Source: Powellomyces hirtus (Eukaryota; Chytridiomycota; Chytridiomycetes; Spizellomycetales; Powellomycetaceae). From it: a stretch of 64,000 nt of DNA. The notes under the pieces are model-generated. The model searched no databases. It saw only the letters and a list, made by a program, of their open reading frames with translations, and had not been told where the DNA came from. The DNA is taken from contig JAHLKG010000006.1 in assembly GCA_025526995.1 (NCBI GenBank), forward strand, positions 248,001-312,000, read 5' to 3'. Positions 1 to 11,078 of this stretch are shown one piece after another (positions within the stretch are counted from its first letter, which is position 1; the number at the start of each line of letters is the position of its first letter). A program made the translations under genes and the position numbers.

Positions 1-364
1 CGCGGACGTAGCGCTGGATCGTTATTGCGGCGGTGGTGGCCGCGGACGCTGGACGGGTGCTGATGCGGGAGGTGTGTGAGCGGACCTGTGACTGCTGTTC
101 GGGAAGTGAGTCAGGCATGCTGCCACATTCCCGCTCGCGAGGCCGTGCAGAGGCTCAGGAAGTTTCGAAAGATGCTAGTGGGGGGAATGCTATGCGCGAT
201 GGGACACATGAATGCATGGTGAAAATGGAACTCAAAAGCGAGGCTCCGAAACACGCTCCGAGGGCGTGTGCGCAGCAATTACACGATCGAGGTTGTTTCC
301 CTAACTTTTGACACCTACAACCTGCCCCCGTTCTCCCCCTTTCCCTTTTTGTGTCCGCTAAAGC
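1..364. other. Left-edge region, no exon resolved
   Basis: This stretch lies upstream of the first recognised Mpv17 exon. A long pyrimidine tract at about 325-355 followed by AG at 362-363 looks like a 3' splice site, so a short N-terminal Mpv17 exon may lie in or to the left of this region. I could not identify it. The open frames here (about 92 and 96 codons on opposite strands) match no family I know. Confidence 0.4.
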
Positions 365-976
365 ATGCATCCGGCATTGCGGGCTTCTCTGACATCCGGG
401 TCCCTTTTCTTTGCAGGCGATATCCTCAGTCAAAAGCTTGCACATGCACGTAGTGGCGGCACCTCCTACAATGCCCCACCGATAGATTGGAACCGGACCG
501 GGAAGTTTGGTGGGTGCACAGAAAAACCTCCCAAGCGCGAAACCCTACACAAGACAAACTGACTAAAATTTGTTCGCGCGCGGGAAACAGCGTTGAGCGG
601 GCTACTTCTCCACGGGCCCTACTTTCTGTACGGATTCCGGCAGGTCGATCGTCTATGCGGGCACCAAGCGACGCTGTTGAACGCTGTGAAGAAAGCCGTC
701 GTGAGCCAAGTGACGCTGTTCCCCGTCTTCATCTGCAGTTTCCTCGCCTTCTCCGCCGTGCTGGATGGTGAGGCGCCGCTGCCGAGGATCCGCGGCAAGT
801 TTCAAGAGGTGTTTGTCAATGGGACTCTTGTGTGGCCGGTTGCGAATGTGATTAGTTTCCGGTTTGTGCCGGTTGCGTATCGGATTCCGTACGTGAATTT
901 GGTGGGGTTGGGATGGAACACGTACTTGAGCTCTGTCAATGGACAACCGCCTACGGAAATAGAAGTGCCAGTGTAG
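365..976 (+). CDS. Mpv17/PMP22-family (Sym1-like) membrane protein
   Basis: Exons 365-509 and 591-976, 176 residues, matching the roughly 175-200 usual for the family. Mpv17/Sym1/PMP22 proteins are four-helix proteins of the mitochondrial inner or peroxisomal membrane, with a role in organelle metabolite or nucleotide homeostasis that is still debated. The N-terminal part reads TSGSLFFAGDILSQKL, the family GD..(A/S)Q motif. Next comes DWNRTGKF. After the intron comes LLLHGPYFLYGF, and near the C terminus WPVANVISFRFVPVAYR and GLGWNTYLS, the family signature. The canonical W..Y residues at the very start are missing from this model. The ATG at 365 is therefore provisional: a pyrimidine-rich 3' splice site ends at 363 and a short upstream exon is possible. 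Confidence 0.85.
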
Positions 977-1712
977 ACCCTTCCGGAGGCCGCGGTCCGA
1001 TAGGCGCTGCGAAACGGCATCGCATCACTACCCATCGCGAAGGCCCCACGCAGAACGGACTTCAGAAGCCAGAACGGATAGACAGTATCGTAGAGCAACA
1101 GCAGCGTTACCATCAGATAGGCCGCACGCGGAGAGGCCCTCTCATTGTAGTATAGATTTCATCACAAACAGATGCACTTATATATAGACAACAGCTTTTC
1201 AAAGTACTACGATAGTGCATCAGCTCTATTTAACGGTCTCCGTATTGCACAACTAGTAGTGTCTCGTTTCACTATTTTATGCGCGGGGGAGGGCGGGAGG
1301 GGCGACCGGGATTCCAATCATCCCACAGGATGGAGCATCACGACAATGTCCTGGTCTCGAACACACAATAGGCGAATAGGTGATCTGGTAGGCTCGGTGC
1401 GCGCGATCCCAGCGCGCTCGTGGGTAGAGCACTCGAGTGTAGAGCTTCAGTTGCACAACTACCGTCGCAGATGCGTGCTGGTTTGCCCACGCCTTCCAGT
1501 GTCATTGCTGGGCACCAAGCGCGCAAGGGGGGAGAGCAGAGTCAGAGAGGGGAGGAGTAGATGGCGCTCCCTTGCAAAAACTACGCGTCCCACGCCGCCT
1601 GAATTTGTGCCTCGCGCAAAGCTCGCTGATTTTTTTCAGCAGCGATTTTGTCTGATAACATTTGGAAGATTTGTTTCCGTTAGAAAACTAACAAAAGCAA
1701 CAAAATCGGTTC
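977..1712. other. Convergent intergenic region (Mpv17 / R3HCC1L-like)
   Basis: About 735 bp between two converging 3' ends. It holds a 186-codon open frame on the plus strand (1172-1732) with no domain, heavy Arg/Ser composition and an overlap with the last exon of the minus-strand neighbour. I regard that frame as chance. The stretch probably contains both 3' UTRs. I see no RNA gene or mobile element. Confidence 0.5.
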
Positions 1713-3109
1713 TCACTCGTTCCAACCTTTAGCATCCTGGAGTTTCCGTTTGTCTGCGGCCGCTTCATCGGCACTCTTTCGTGGAGACCGCATTCCTAGG
1801 GCACCAGCGACCAACCGCCTTGCTACAATATCTACAAGCCGAGAGAGGGCAGTCAACATCTCACAAATAAATCAGACATCGTCTGAGTCTTGTAACGTTG
1901 CGGACGAGGTGATTCATACCTGATTTTACTGGAGCAGGAACCCTTGGTCTATCTGTTCAGACAACGAGTTAGCGGGTGGTCCGATGTGCTTGAATCAAGA
2001 AGAAAATGTCTCACCATCCCGTTCTATCTCTCCCGCATATGGCTTGACCTGCATGCAAAACAGATGAGCGACGCCTGGGTATTTTGAGCCACAAGACGCG
2101 ACCATGCTTACCCGAATGAAAGGATTCCCCAGAGCATGGGCATAAGCGGCCTTTGCTGTATCCGGGTGCTGGAACACTATCAGCGCTCGCGTATCGCTCA
2201 TCCACTTGATGGTAAACCCGCCTCGTCGTCGGTCGAATCCTTCGAATATCAGTTCTAAATCGTGTGTCTTGAAACTCGTGGGGAAGTCATATACGTCCAA
2301 AACAGTTGTGATATCTGTGTTCCAATACCGAGGGACGAGCGAGTCAGAACACGGCCGTGAGTGCTTCTGTTAGCGGGGTTCATCACATACCTTCTGTAAA
2401 GTCTCCGACAGAACTGGGATTCCGATTGCTCTTTGTTGCTTCACGGGTTTTGGTATTCGGAGGTTGCAGGTCCGGTTCGGGTTCCTTCTCCCATTCCTCC
2501 TCGGAATCAGATCCGGCTTCCTCATCGTTCTTCTGGACCACATCATCGAGGGGTTGGTCACTGCCAACCTCACTATCCCCGTCTCCGTTCCGCGTTATCG
2601 ATACATCTGATAATCCTGTGGATAACTGATCCACAGTGTTCACCATCAACTCTGGCGTGGAATCACCGCTCTTTGCTGATCTCGTCCGTGAGGACTCGGC
2701 CGTACTGGTGCCCTTTTCACGACTGCTATCGATGGTCGACTCCGGGGACCGCTTCGCAGGTGGATAGACTCGTACCGGTGGTCTTCTTCGCTGCTCTTGC
2801 CGCGTGGCGTGCTCGTTTGAATTTTTGATGGTAGGCGATTTGAACTGCCCGCGGCCTCGCCGCGTCGGTGGGGTGTTTGACGATGAGTCTCCGTTTGCGG
2901 CTTTGGGAGTCGATGGTGGTTCATCCGGTGGTATATCACTGACCGACCCTGCTACCTCTTCCTTTCACGAAACGTTGGAACGGGGAATAGCGCAAACAAT
3001 GGATGCCAAGACAAACGGAGCATACCTGAGCTTGTGGAGTCATCCGTCTATGCCGCGGAACGTAGACTGCTGCTGCAGGTCTGGCGGGTCGCTTGTCTGA
3101 AGTGGACAT
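1713..3109 (-). CDS. R3HCC1/R3HCC1L-like protein with RRM-like domain
   Basis: Exons 3109-3026, 2955-2391, 2314-2015 and 1831-1713, 355 residues, with all intron phases consistent. The start carries RPAAAVYVPRHRR, resembling the short basic 'RP..YVP..RR' motif at the N terminus of R3HCC1L and related RNA-binding proteins. Residues about 30-215 are Ser/Pro/Glu-rich and probably disordered. The third exon encodes the conserved RRM-like fold (LDVYDFPTSFKTHDLELIF, then FTIKWMSDTRALIVF), the part that identifies the family. The last exon gives the usual basic tail (IVARRLVAGALGMRS). R3HCC1L has been linked to RNA binding and exon-junction-complex proteins in animals; the role in fungi is unknown. 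It is divergent from the DMAC1-like gene, with 339 bp between the start codons. Confidence 0.85.
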
Positions 3110-3448
3110 TCTATTTTCCTTCTGCGATGTGCTATCGATAAGGGCGTTTGGGGGTACTGGAGACGAGACCAGAAAACGCTCGACGGAGTAAGCGTGCCAA
3201 CAAAGGGCCTGTGCTAATGCCCACTCAGCGGGAGTAGGACTTTAGGCCTCTGGCTCGTATATAATATCTGGAACGTGAAAATTGCAGTTGGACGTATTAT
3301 TTCGAAAATATATCACCCCCAGGGGTTGGGAACACCAAACAGAACACAAAGCGAACAAAGAGAACGTTCACAGGTTCGGAAAGCGCGCGTGTTCGGTTTT
3401 ACGTTCAAGCCATCTTTCTGTGTCTTTCAGTTTCAGAGTTTCCCCACA
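3110..3448. promoter_or_regulatory. Shared divergent 5' region (R3HCC1L-like / DMAC1-like)
   Basis: 339 bp separate the two start codons. A TATA-like stretch (cgtatataatatc, about 3257-3269) lies some 180 bp upstream of the DMAC1-like ATG and could serve that gene. No other convincing element was seen. It must contain the 5' UTRs and promoters of both genes. Confidence 0.45.
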
Positions 3449-3768
3449 ATGACTTCTCCAGACTCCCATGGCTCTCCACGAACAGATTGCCTAGCCTGTC
3501 GGGTGACCGGAACAGCAACATGCCTCGGCATCTCCGCCTACTTTCTCTACGAACGGAGCCGGATCGACGATGCCCATCTCACTGGGAAGGCGTTCAGGAC
3601 GGCGAAGCGACACAGAGGGGTTCTAGCTGGACTTGCCGTTGGTGAGTTGCAAGAAACTGACTCTGCTTGCAGTGCGCTTTGAGGCAACGACTTAGCTACT
3701 GTACGTTGTATGTGCTCGTGGTGGTTTTAGTGTCCACGGGTTTGGGCATATATAGGGCAATCATGTAG
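3449..3768 (+). CDS. DMAC1-like (DUF4536) small mitochondrial protein
   Basis: Exons 3449-3641 and 3731-3768, 76 residues. The core reads DCLACRVTGTATCLGISAY followed by LYERSR, the signature of the DMAC1-like domain, whose animal member assists assembly of the distal membrane arm of respiratory complex I. The spliced end gives VSTGLGIYRAIM, matching the second short helix of the family. The 89-nt intron was chosen over an earlier AG at 3671-3672, which would imply a 31-nt intron and a C terminus unlike the family. One or two membrane helices are likely. Whether this organism retains complex I cannot be judged from this window. Confidence 0.8.
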
Positions 3769-4001
3769 CCTGGAACAAACAAGGATACCTACCCTCAGGG
3801 CAATAGGGGTCATTTCGGCCAAAAGAGCCGTTTCTTTGCAGCATGTTCCCTAAGAGTGAACAGCACCCTTAGGTGTCCAAAAGACACCGTACTATTACAA
3901 CAATTGCTACTCGACGCGATCATAAATAAGGCTTCTGTCAACTACGTCTATTCTGTGAAACCAAACTGTCACCTCCCATTTGCTGATTTGAGAAACAAGG
4001 C

Positions 4002-5719
4002 TTACACCGCAAATACGAGAGCAGTGCCGTCATCGGCACCAGTCACCAGTATGCGACCATCCGCCGACCAATCAAAGTCCAGAATCGTCTGGGTGTGACC
4101 ATGGAAAGTTTTGAGGCACTCGCCAGTCCGAGCGTCCCAGACACGAGCAGTGCGATCGGCCGACACTGATGCGAAGAGGGGCTGTGATTTGTGCCATCGG
4201 AGCTGCGTAACAGCATCCTATAGGAACGCATAAGGGATTCAGCAAAAGGGCGCGTTGATCACCAGTGGCGATGTGCGCGCGGAAACGAATATACTTACGT
4301 CGTGGCGCACAGTTTGTCGAAGACGTAGAGCTGTGGTGTCCCAGATACTTATGGAACCATCAACGGACGCTGTAGCAGCAAGTGGCATACTGTATATGGC
4401 GACAAAAGTCAGTACTGCTCTGACGATTTGAGGTTCATGATCGACGCGAGCGTTAGGCCACGTAACCACTTACGCCTTAGAGAATCCAACAGCCTCAATA
4501 GATTCTGAGTGATTGTCGAAGGAAGCGAGAATCTAAACGTTGCCTGTGAGTTTTTTGGATTCAAATCAAATGCATTGTCATCAATCAACATACCCGTCCG
4601 TTTCCAATGTGTACCAAACGCGCGGTGCCGTCTTCGGCGCCGGTAAGAAGCAACTGGCTGTCGTGGTGAACTGCGAGCGTGGTAATAGCGGTTTCGTGAA
4701 ACCTGGCGTCTTCTGCAGTCAGGCGGAGGGTGGCAGCTGCAGTTTTCGGGTCCCAAACGATCACAGATCCATCTGATGAGCCAGAGACGATGGTTTTGCC
4801 TGCAAGGAATGCAGCGAGTTGAGTATACCAGCAAATGGTAGAATGAGGGAGCGTTGCTTACCATCAGGAGAGAACTGGCCACAGGTGATGCCTTCGATGT
4901 GGCCACTGAAGACATTCATGCAGGTGCCGGATGGGATCTGCCACATCCACATGGTGGCGTCTTCCGTTCCTGCGAGTAGGACCGCTCCTCTTGGATGCCA
5001 GTTGATCCACTACGTTCCACATGTCAAAATAAATCAGCATCCTACGTGTTGCGAGTCCCAAATCATAGCCTGAACACCTACCGTTATCTCAGTAGGCCCC
5101 TCCAGAGTCACAACAAGCTCTCCAGAGTTGACGGAAGACACATGCACCTTGCCGTCCATGCCTCCCGTGGCAGCATATTGTCCGTCCGCACTGAAAGCTA
5201 CAGCCACAATGGAGTCGTCATGTTTGGGGAGCTGGTACATCGTAGCACCAGTGTCGGCCCGCCACAAGTATCCCCGGTCATCACCACCTCCGGTCAGCAC
5301 AATGTTTCCATCTATAGGATGCACTGCTACAGCGTAGACAGGTTCTGCCGACGAAGAGGAAGTCAGCGCTTGATGTCACAGCACAACAAAGACTGCGGGC
5401 CCCGCGTTCATACCTCGGTGCCCCACAAACGCGTGCACAGAGTCATCGACATATGGTGCATCAGACTGTCCCTCCTCATCCTCCTCATCCTCATCGTCTT
5501 CATCTTGGTCTGCAAAAAAACAGTATCGTTTAGTTCAGTCGCAAGAAATAAGTCCTCCGTGGAATCTTTACCCATATCGTCTTCGCTCATGGGATCTGCA
5601 CCCTCTTCACCAACAAACACCTCTTCAATGACATCTTCGGCGTCGAGGTACCCGAGGTCCTCCTCCTCCTCCTGATTCAGACCGTCAGCGTCTTGGTGCA
5701 AGCTTCCGTCTTCGTGCAT
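4002..5719 (-). CDS. AAMP/Sqt1-like WD40-repeat protein
   Basis: Exons 5719-5572, 5509-5414, 5344-5082, 5009-4862, 4799-4594, 4532-4474, 4389-4299 and 4217-4002, 408 residues, all phases matching. A very acidic N-terminal segment (about residues 1-70) precedes a seven- to eight-bladed WD40 propeller; blades show GGDDRGYLWRADTG, GMDGKVHVSS, GTEDATMWMWQIPSG, GSSDGSVIVWD and SADRTARVWDARTG. The acidic start plus this order of blades fits the AAMP/Sqt1 family. Yeast Sqt1 is a dedicated chaperone for ribosomal protein uL16 (Rpl10), and AAMP is the animal counterpart. A ribosome-assembly role is inferred from the family. It is divergent from CIA2, with 200 bp between start codons. Confidence 0.9.
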
Positions 5720-5919
5720 TCTTGTTCCTATTGTTGTGCAAGAACTTTCAATTTCAAATTTTTGGACAAAGCCTGGAAAGGGCGTTTGTAAGAATCGAGG
5801 TCCAAGCCTCAAGTAAGCAGACACGTGCACTGACGGGACGGACGTGAGCAATCGTCGCTTTCGCTTCTCGCTTCCCGAGTCCTTTGCATTTGTCATTCCT
5901 ACGGAAATACAAAACAACC

Positions 5920-6747
5920 ATGACCGACAAACTGTTAAACGCTAACCCTGTGGTATACGACGTTGGAACGATCTCGAACCGTGGGAGAAGGCCGGAGGAC
6001 GAGGACGAATCGGTGGCTGATCCTTTCGACGCCGAGGAAATATTTGGTGTGTTATGCATGCATCTGTGTTCTCCACTGGGCGGGCAAGTTAACTAACCTT
6101 GGATGGAACGGACTCAGATCTGATCCGACACATCAACGACCCTGAACATCCGGTATGCTTTTGGTTTGGACACTTTGCGGTTGATCTCAGGAACTTCTAG
6201 TGACTCTCTCTCCTCCGCTCAGCTCACCCTTGAACAACTTAACGTAACCCAGCCAGAACTCGTTGCAGTAGACAACGACAGCAGCCACGTGCTCGTACAG
6301 TTCACCCCGACAATTCCTCACTGCTCAATGGCTACGCTGATTGGACTCTGCATTCGTGTGCGGCTATTGCGGTCCCTTCCCGACCGATTCAAGGTGGGAA
6401 GGTGGCAGGCTTAATATCGTTTTATTGATGGGCAGTTCGTTAAATATCTCATCCATTTAGGTTGACATAAGAGTGTCCGAGGGTTCACATCAATCTGAAC
6501 ATGCTGGTACGTTATCATTGTTTTGTTTGCGGTTGCTGCACACTCTCATTTCTTTTTCTGGATTGGGATGACAGTAAACAAACAGCTGAATGACAAGGAA
6601 CGTGTGGCTGCTGCACTTGAAAACAGTCACCTTCTGGAGGTCGTGAATCAGGTACTGTCTTCTTGTACAATTGGTATCGTTATGAACTATGCATGCTAAC
6701 TGCATACGGCTTGGTACCAGTGTCTGTTGACTGCCGTCGAGAAGTAA
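5920..6747 (+). CDS. CIA2: Cytosolic Fe-S assembly targeting factor CIA2 (MIP18/FAM96 family)
   Basis: Exons 5920-6046, 6118-6152, 6223-6393, 6461-6506, 6575-6651 and 6721-6747, 160 residues, the normal length. The protein starts [15 protein letters not shown], has DPFDAEEIF then [16 protein letters not shown], and carries the highly conserved [19 protein letters not shown] segment, whose Cys (about residue 88) is the reactive residue of the family. [20 protein letters not shown] and [13 protein letters not shown] complete the match. CIA2 works with CIA1 and MMS19 to deliver Fe-S clusters to cytosolic and nuclear enzymes such as polymerases and helicases. Six exons lie within 830 bp, and exon 2 has only 35 nt. 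The last exon is 27 nt including the stop. Confidence 0.96.
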
Positions 6748-7001
6748 GGAGAATGCAACGTTCAGTAATTCCACTGAACATATACCATCTTCGCTTCATG
6801 AAGTCTATTGACATCGATTCACCATCATTGGGAAACCACCACTGCTTCACGCCTATCCCTCCCGCGACTCGCCCTGTTGCATACCACCCCCTCATCTCAT
6901 AGGGGCAATCTAGCATCTATCCATTATCTAGCCTCCTTTAGGAATCTAGAATGTTGGTCGCAAACTTCCGAAGGCATACGGCATCTTTGTACACCAATGT
7001 A

Positions 7002-8926
7002 TTAGACAGCTCCGATCCGTTGCTGCTGATGAGCTGCTTCTACATATGTAATATTCAAATGACTTTGAGGATGAGGCAGAGGCGCGTTGGTCCGACCTAG
7101 GTTAGAAGTATGAAATGCGTGATCAGAATGCGAAGTTGAAAGCTTTGCGACCAGCAGCGGTTCCTACCATTCACTACAACGAGAGGATTGGGCGAATCCA
7201 GCACAGCTTCGTTGATGCTGATACCATCCAAGTATTGTTTGAGAATGCCTCTGAGATGCAGGTTCTCTTCCTGCAGCTGTGCCCGCTGCTTCTCTAACGC
7301 CAGACGATCTAAACTGGCTTTGTTGTATCGTTTATGGAACTGTTCCATTGCGGCGAACTCTTTCGGCAGAACGACGTTGGTCGTGGGTTCTCCGAGCTCC
7401 TTTTCACAGTACCGTGCAAATGTGAGCAGAGGGAAAACAGCGCTATGATGCTTAGCAATTCGTACCTGCTTGGCCAGCTGCACTTCCTTATCGTCAGGTA
7501 AGCTCTCCTTGTAGAACGGCAGAACCTTCTCCTCCTCCGTCTCCAGTTTCCTGTTCATCTCAGCCATTCGAATGATCTTCTCCGCCTTCCCAACTTTGCT
7601 TTTCAGATCCTTGATAGCTTTGTTGCTGACGATGGTGAGTTCAGTCAACTTGCGTCGTTCGCGGTCCCGGAATGTGTTCATCTTCCGCTTTAATGCTTGG
7701 AAGTGTGACTGAATCGCGTCCTTCTCCTGACGCAAAGCACGGTTCCGTTCCTCGTATTCTTTCGAGTTTGTGCTGAGCTTGCTTTTGATGTGAGCAATCG
7801 TTTCCTGCAGCGTAGAGCAATCAGCAACTGAGATTGCACGTCTCTCCCTGCATTGCAGGCTCTGATGCTCACTTGTAGCTTGACCAATTTCTTCATCTGC
7901 TGCTCAATCTCTTTCGCGTTCTTAGAGTCCTTTGACTTGAGCTCCTCAAATTGCTTTTTCCGCTCTTCAGTGGAGGCGTTGTATTGGTTCAGGGCCTAGA
8001 ACCACCTTCCGGGTCACCATGCGTTTCTATACAGTATCTGGTCTTACAAAGCCATACCGCCTGGAATTGTCTCCACAGATCTTCAACGGTTCCTTCAAGC
8101 TGTATTCGCAAAGCATGCTTTTCTTCGAGATTCTGTAGAGATGATAAAGTCAGCATCCGAGCTCCACATCCATTCACCTAATGCAGAGCCCATACTTTGT
8201 TTTTCACATCATCTCGTAGACTCGAATATTCGTGCCTAGCATCAGCCTCAGCGTCTTGGAAATCCTGCTCCATTCTGCCCATAATGCCCAGAATGTCTGC
8301 CCTCTCCTTCGCATGGTGTGTCTGCAGCTTCATGCGCTCGGTGTTGAACTCGGTCTCCAAAATTCCCATGTCCGACTCGAACTGATTCTGGAGCGTCTGC
8401 AGTCTCGAAGCTTGAAGGTCGATTAATGTATCCACATTCATGCAATGTGCTTGCAAGGCCGTTGAGTATTGTGCTTCGGCTTCGTCCACATCCCTGGCGA
8501 GGTTCTCGACTCCGGCGCTTTTGCGGTCAAGGTGTCTCTCATGCACTTGCTTCAACACTTCAATCTGTTGCAAAAGCTCCTTCGCCTTGGCTGATGGCAC
8601 ATGGATGGCTGATGAATACACGTCCTATCCCCGCGAAGATTGACAGTATCTAGCTGTACCGGCTTTCATTATCTCCCGCCATCGGTTTTGTATCTTCAGG
8701 TTGTTGATATGTGCATTTTTCTCCTCCAGACCTTGCTTCTCCTGCAAACTCTGTGCGTTAGCATCTCTTTGATGGCGCTGCGGCTATTACCTCAGAATAT
8801 TGCTACCTTTGCTTTGTCCTTAATATCCTGGAGAAACCTCCTTCGTCCTTCCTCATCCTTTAGCAATTGGAATTCGGACTTCAGAAGCTTGTCCCCTCCT
8901 TTCTTTCCTTTTCCCTTCTTAGCCAT
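7002..8926 (-). CDS. DRC2: Dynein regulatory complex subunit 2 (CCDC65/FAP250)
   Basis: Exons 8926-8807, 8750-8660, 8608-8196, 8132-8058, 7995-7873, 7804-7168 and 7096-7002, 517 residues. The N terminus MAKKGKGKKGGDKLL, the block EEKNAHINNLKIQNRWREIM and the C-terminal LRGILKQYLDGISINEAVL...NPLVVVNGRTNAPL identify CCDC65/DRC2. The rest is continuous coiled coil. DRC2 is part of the nexin-dynein regulatory complex linking axonemal doublets in motile flagella, so the gene points to a flagellated life stage. A 66-nt in-frame block in exon 6 (about 7402-7467) begins with GTACG and ends in AAAG; it could be a spliced or facultative intron, giving 495 residues instead. The gene is divergent from the TyrRS gene with 209 bp between start codons. 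Confidence 0.93.
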
Positions 8927-9135
8927 TTCGTATCTCAGTCGATCAGGAGCTTCTCGCGGTCATACTTCGAAGCTCTCATTATTCAACGAGCGCATGCATC
9001 GGAAATTGGCGAATTCTGATGTGTCAGCAGATCACGTGCGGCTTGACCGCGACTTGCGCAGCACTCCTGGAAACCACCGTAAAGTTGACAGTATTCCGAC
9101 GTTGCTCGATTGCAACGCTGAGCAATTCTAAGAAA

Positions 9136-10965
9136 ATGTTTCACCGCACAACTGCACAGATTACGGCAAAGCTCAGTAGAACTAGCATCAGCCGGTGGAT
9201 CTCTACCGTCGAGCACAAAAGTGTGTCTCCAGTGGAGCGGCTAGAGGAGCGTGGCTTGCTTTATAGCGTCTCAAGGTAGCCCACCTTTGCAGACTTCCGG
9301 CCACGTTGCGTGTAATGTGACACTTCAAGTTTGGCTGTAGCCCGAATCTTTCCTCTTTCTTGCGGAATAACAAATCGACGATATACACCGGCTTTGATCC
9401 AACAGCCACGAGTTTGCATGTCGGCAGTTTGTTGATGATTGTCGGGTTGCTTCACTTCCAAGCCATGGGTCACCAAACCATCGCCCTCGTATGTTCATCA
9501 ACGATATGAGAACAATTATGTGTAAGCGAAAACTAAGACTCATCATCGATCAAGGTGGGTGGAGCTACGGGATCTATCGGCGATCCGAGCGGGAAAAGCA
9601 CGGAGCGCAAAGCTCTGGATACAGAAACGCTGAATAAGAACGTGCGGGGCATAGATGCTCAGATCCGAAAGATCTTCAGCAATGGTCAGAAGTACATCGT
9701 GAGCCGAGAGGCAAACGGTGTTCCCGAACACCTGATCCGACCCGTAAAAGTGATGAACAACATGGATTGGTTGCAAGGCCTCACGCTACTAGACTTTTTG
9801 GGTGATGTCGGGAGGATGGCGAGAGTTTCGATCATGCTTTCGCGTGACAGTGTGAAGAATCGACTGGAAAGTTCCGAAGGAATCAGCTTCACCGAATTCT
9901 CGTACCAGCTGCTTCAGGCATACGATTTCTACCATCTGCACAGCACGGAGCAATGCCGCATGCAGCTTGGTGGCAGTGACCAATGGGGAAACATCATGGC
10001 CGGAATGGATGTCATTCGACGGAAATCTGGAAGAGAAGCCGAATCGGCCGAGACCGGGGAACATGAGCCTTTGGCTTATGGTCTGACTATGCCACTGGTC
10101 ACGACCGCCAAAGGCGAAAAGTTTGGCAAAAGCGAAGGAAATGCGATCTGGTTGGATCCGGAATTGGTCTCACCGTACGAGTTCTATCAGGTATTCTACA
10201 GAAAGCTACTTGTTCATTTAGTATAGCTAGCTTACCTCCATGCTTGTACCGACAAGTTCTTCCGAAGAACACCAGACTCCGAAGTGCAACGTTATCTGCA
10301 TTACTTCACGATGCTCTCATCGGAAGAGATAAAAGAGGTAGAGAATTGACCCCTCCCGTCCAGAACTCATCTTGCTGTCATCAAACCTTCTGACCCCCGA
10401 TCTTCAGGTAATGGCTTCTCATGAGAAGTTTCCGGGAAGACATCTTCCGCAACGGCTCCTGGCTAGGGAGGTAACTGAGCTTGTGCACGGAGGTGAGCGA
10501 AAGAAGACGCATCTTCCAATGGTAACCTGGCTGACATCATGTGCCTTCATCAGCTGAAAATGCACAAAAAGCGCAAACCATGAGTGAAGTCAGTTTTGAC
10601 GGATCTCTCGCCGAAACTCGGGGGGACGACATCCTGCAGGCATTTGCGGGCGATGAAAGGCTGGTGACCTTGGATAAGGCTCAAGTTCTCGGAGTAGACA
10701 TCGTACAAGTAGCACTGGCGGGTGGCGCTGTGAAATCCAAATGTAAGCAGATAGCTTAAACTGTCCGATGCACACATCATACTAACGCGTGACTTGTGCT
10801 TCCACAGCTGCTGGACGCAAAATCCTCGCTTCGGGCGGACTGTACTTGAACAATCAGAAGGTGCCATTGGAAGGACACGTCCTTGACGAGAAAGATCTTA
10901 TAGACGGAGTGGTTTGCGTGATTCGGACGGGAAAGAGTCAGCAGCGGGTTATTGGCATTCAATAG
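9136..10965 (+). CDS. Mitochondrial tyrosyl-tRNA synthetase
   Basis: Exons 9136-9275, 9341-9488, 9555-10190, 10257-10337, 10408-10492, 10554-10742 and 10808-10965, 478 residues. It is a bacterial-type class I TyrRS that charges mitochondrial tRNA-Tyr (yeast MSY1, human YARS2). Visible motifs: [27 protein letters not shown] (HIGH-like HVG), [23 protein letters not shown], and KFGKS as the KMSKS equivalent. [14 protein letters not shown] and [11 protein letters not shown] follow. A C-terminal S4-like segment ([24 protein letters not shown]) would bind tRNA. The basic, Arg/Ser/Thr-rich first 25 residues fit a mitochondrial targeting sequence. Exon 4 was started at 10257 because only this gives the conserved 'YEFYQFFRRT' join. 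Confidence 0.95.
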
Positions 10966-11078
10966 GTTTGTCTGTAGTTTGCAGATTTTGTACATATATA
11001 CATAGAGGTTCTAGCATACATAAACAGTGCTAGCGTAGAAACAACATAGTCCTAAACATGTATCCATACGGAAATACA

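Noticed and set aside
1172..1732. 186-codon plus-strand open frame
   Set aside because: No domain, skewed composition, lies in a convergent 3' gap and overlaps the last R3HCC1L-like exon on the other strand.
3642..3672. 31-nt intron in the DMAC1-like gene
   Set aside because: Far shorter than all other introns here; the 89-nt alternative restores the family C terminus.
9511..9554. TyrRS start at the frame beginning just before GGATGS
   Set aside because: The two upstream exons carry the targeting peptide and the HVG (HIGH) motif, so translation must begin at 9136.
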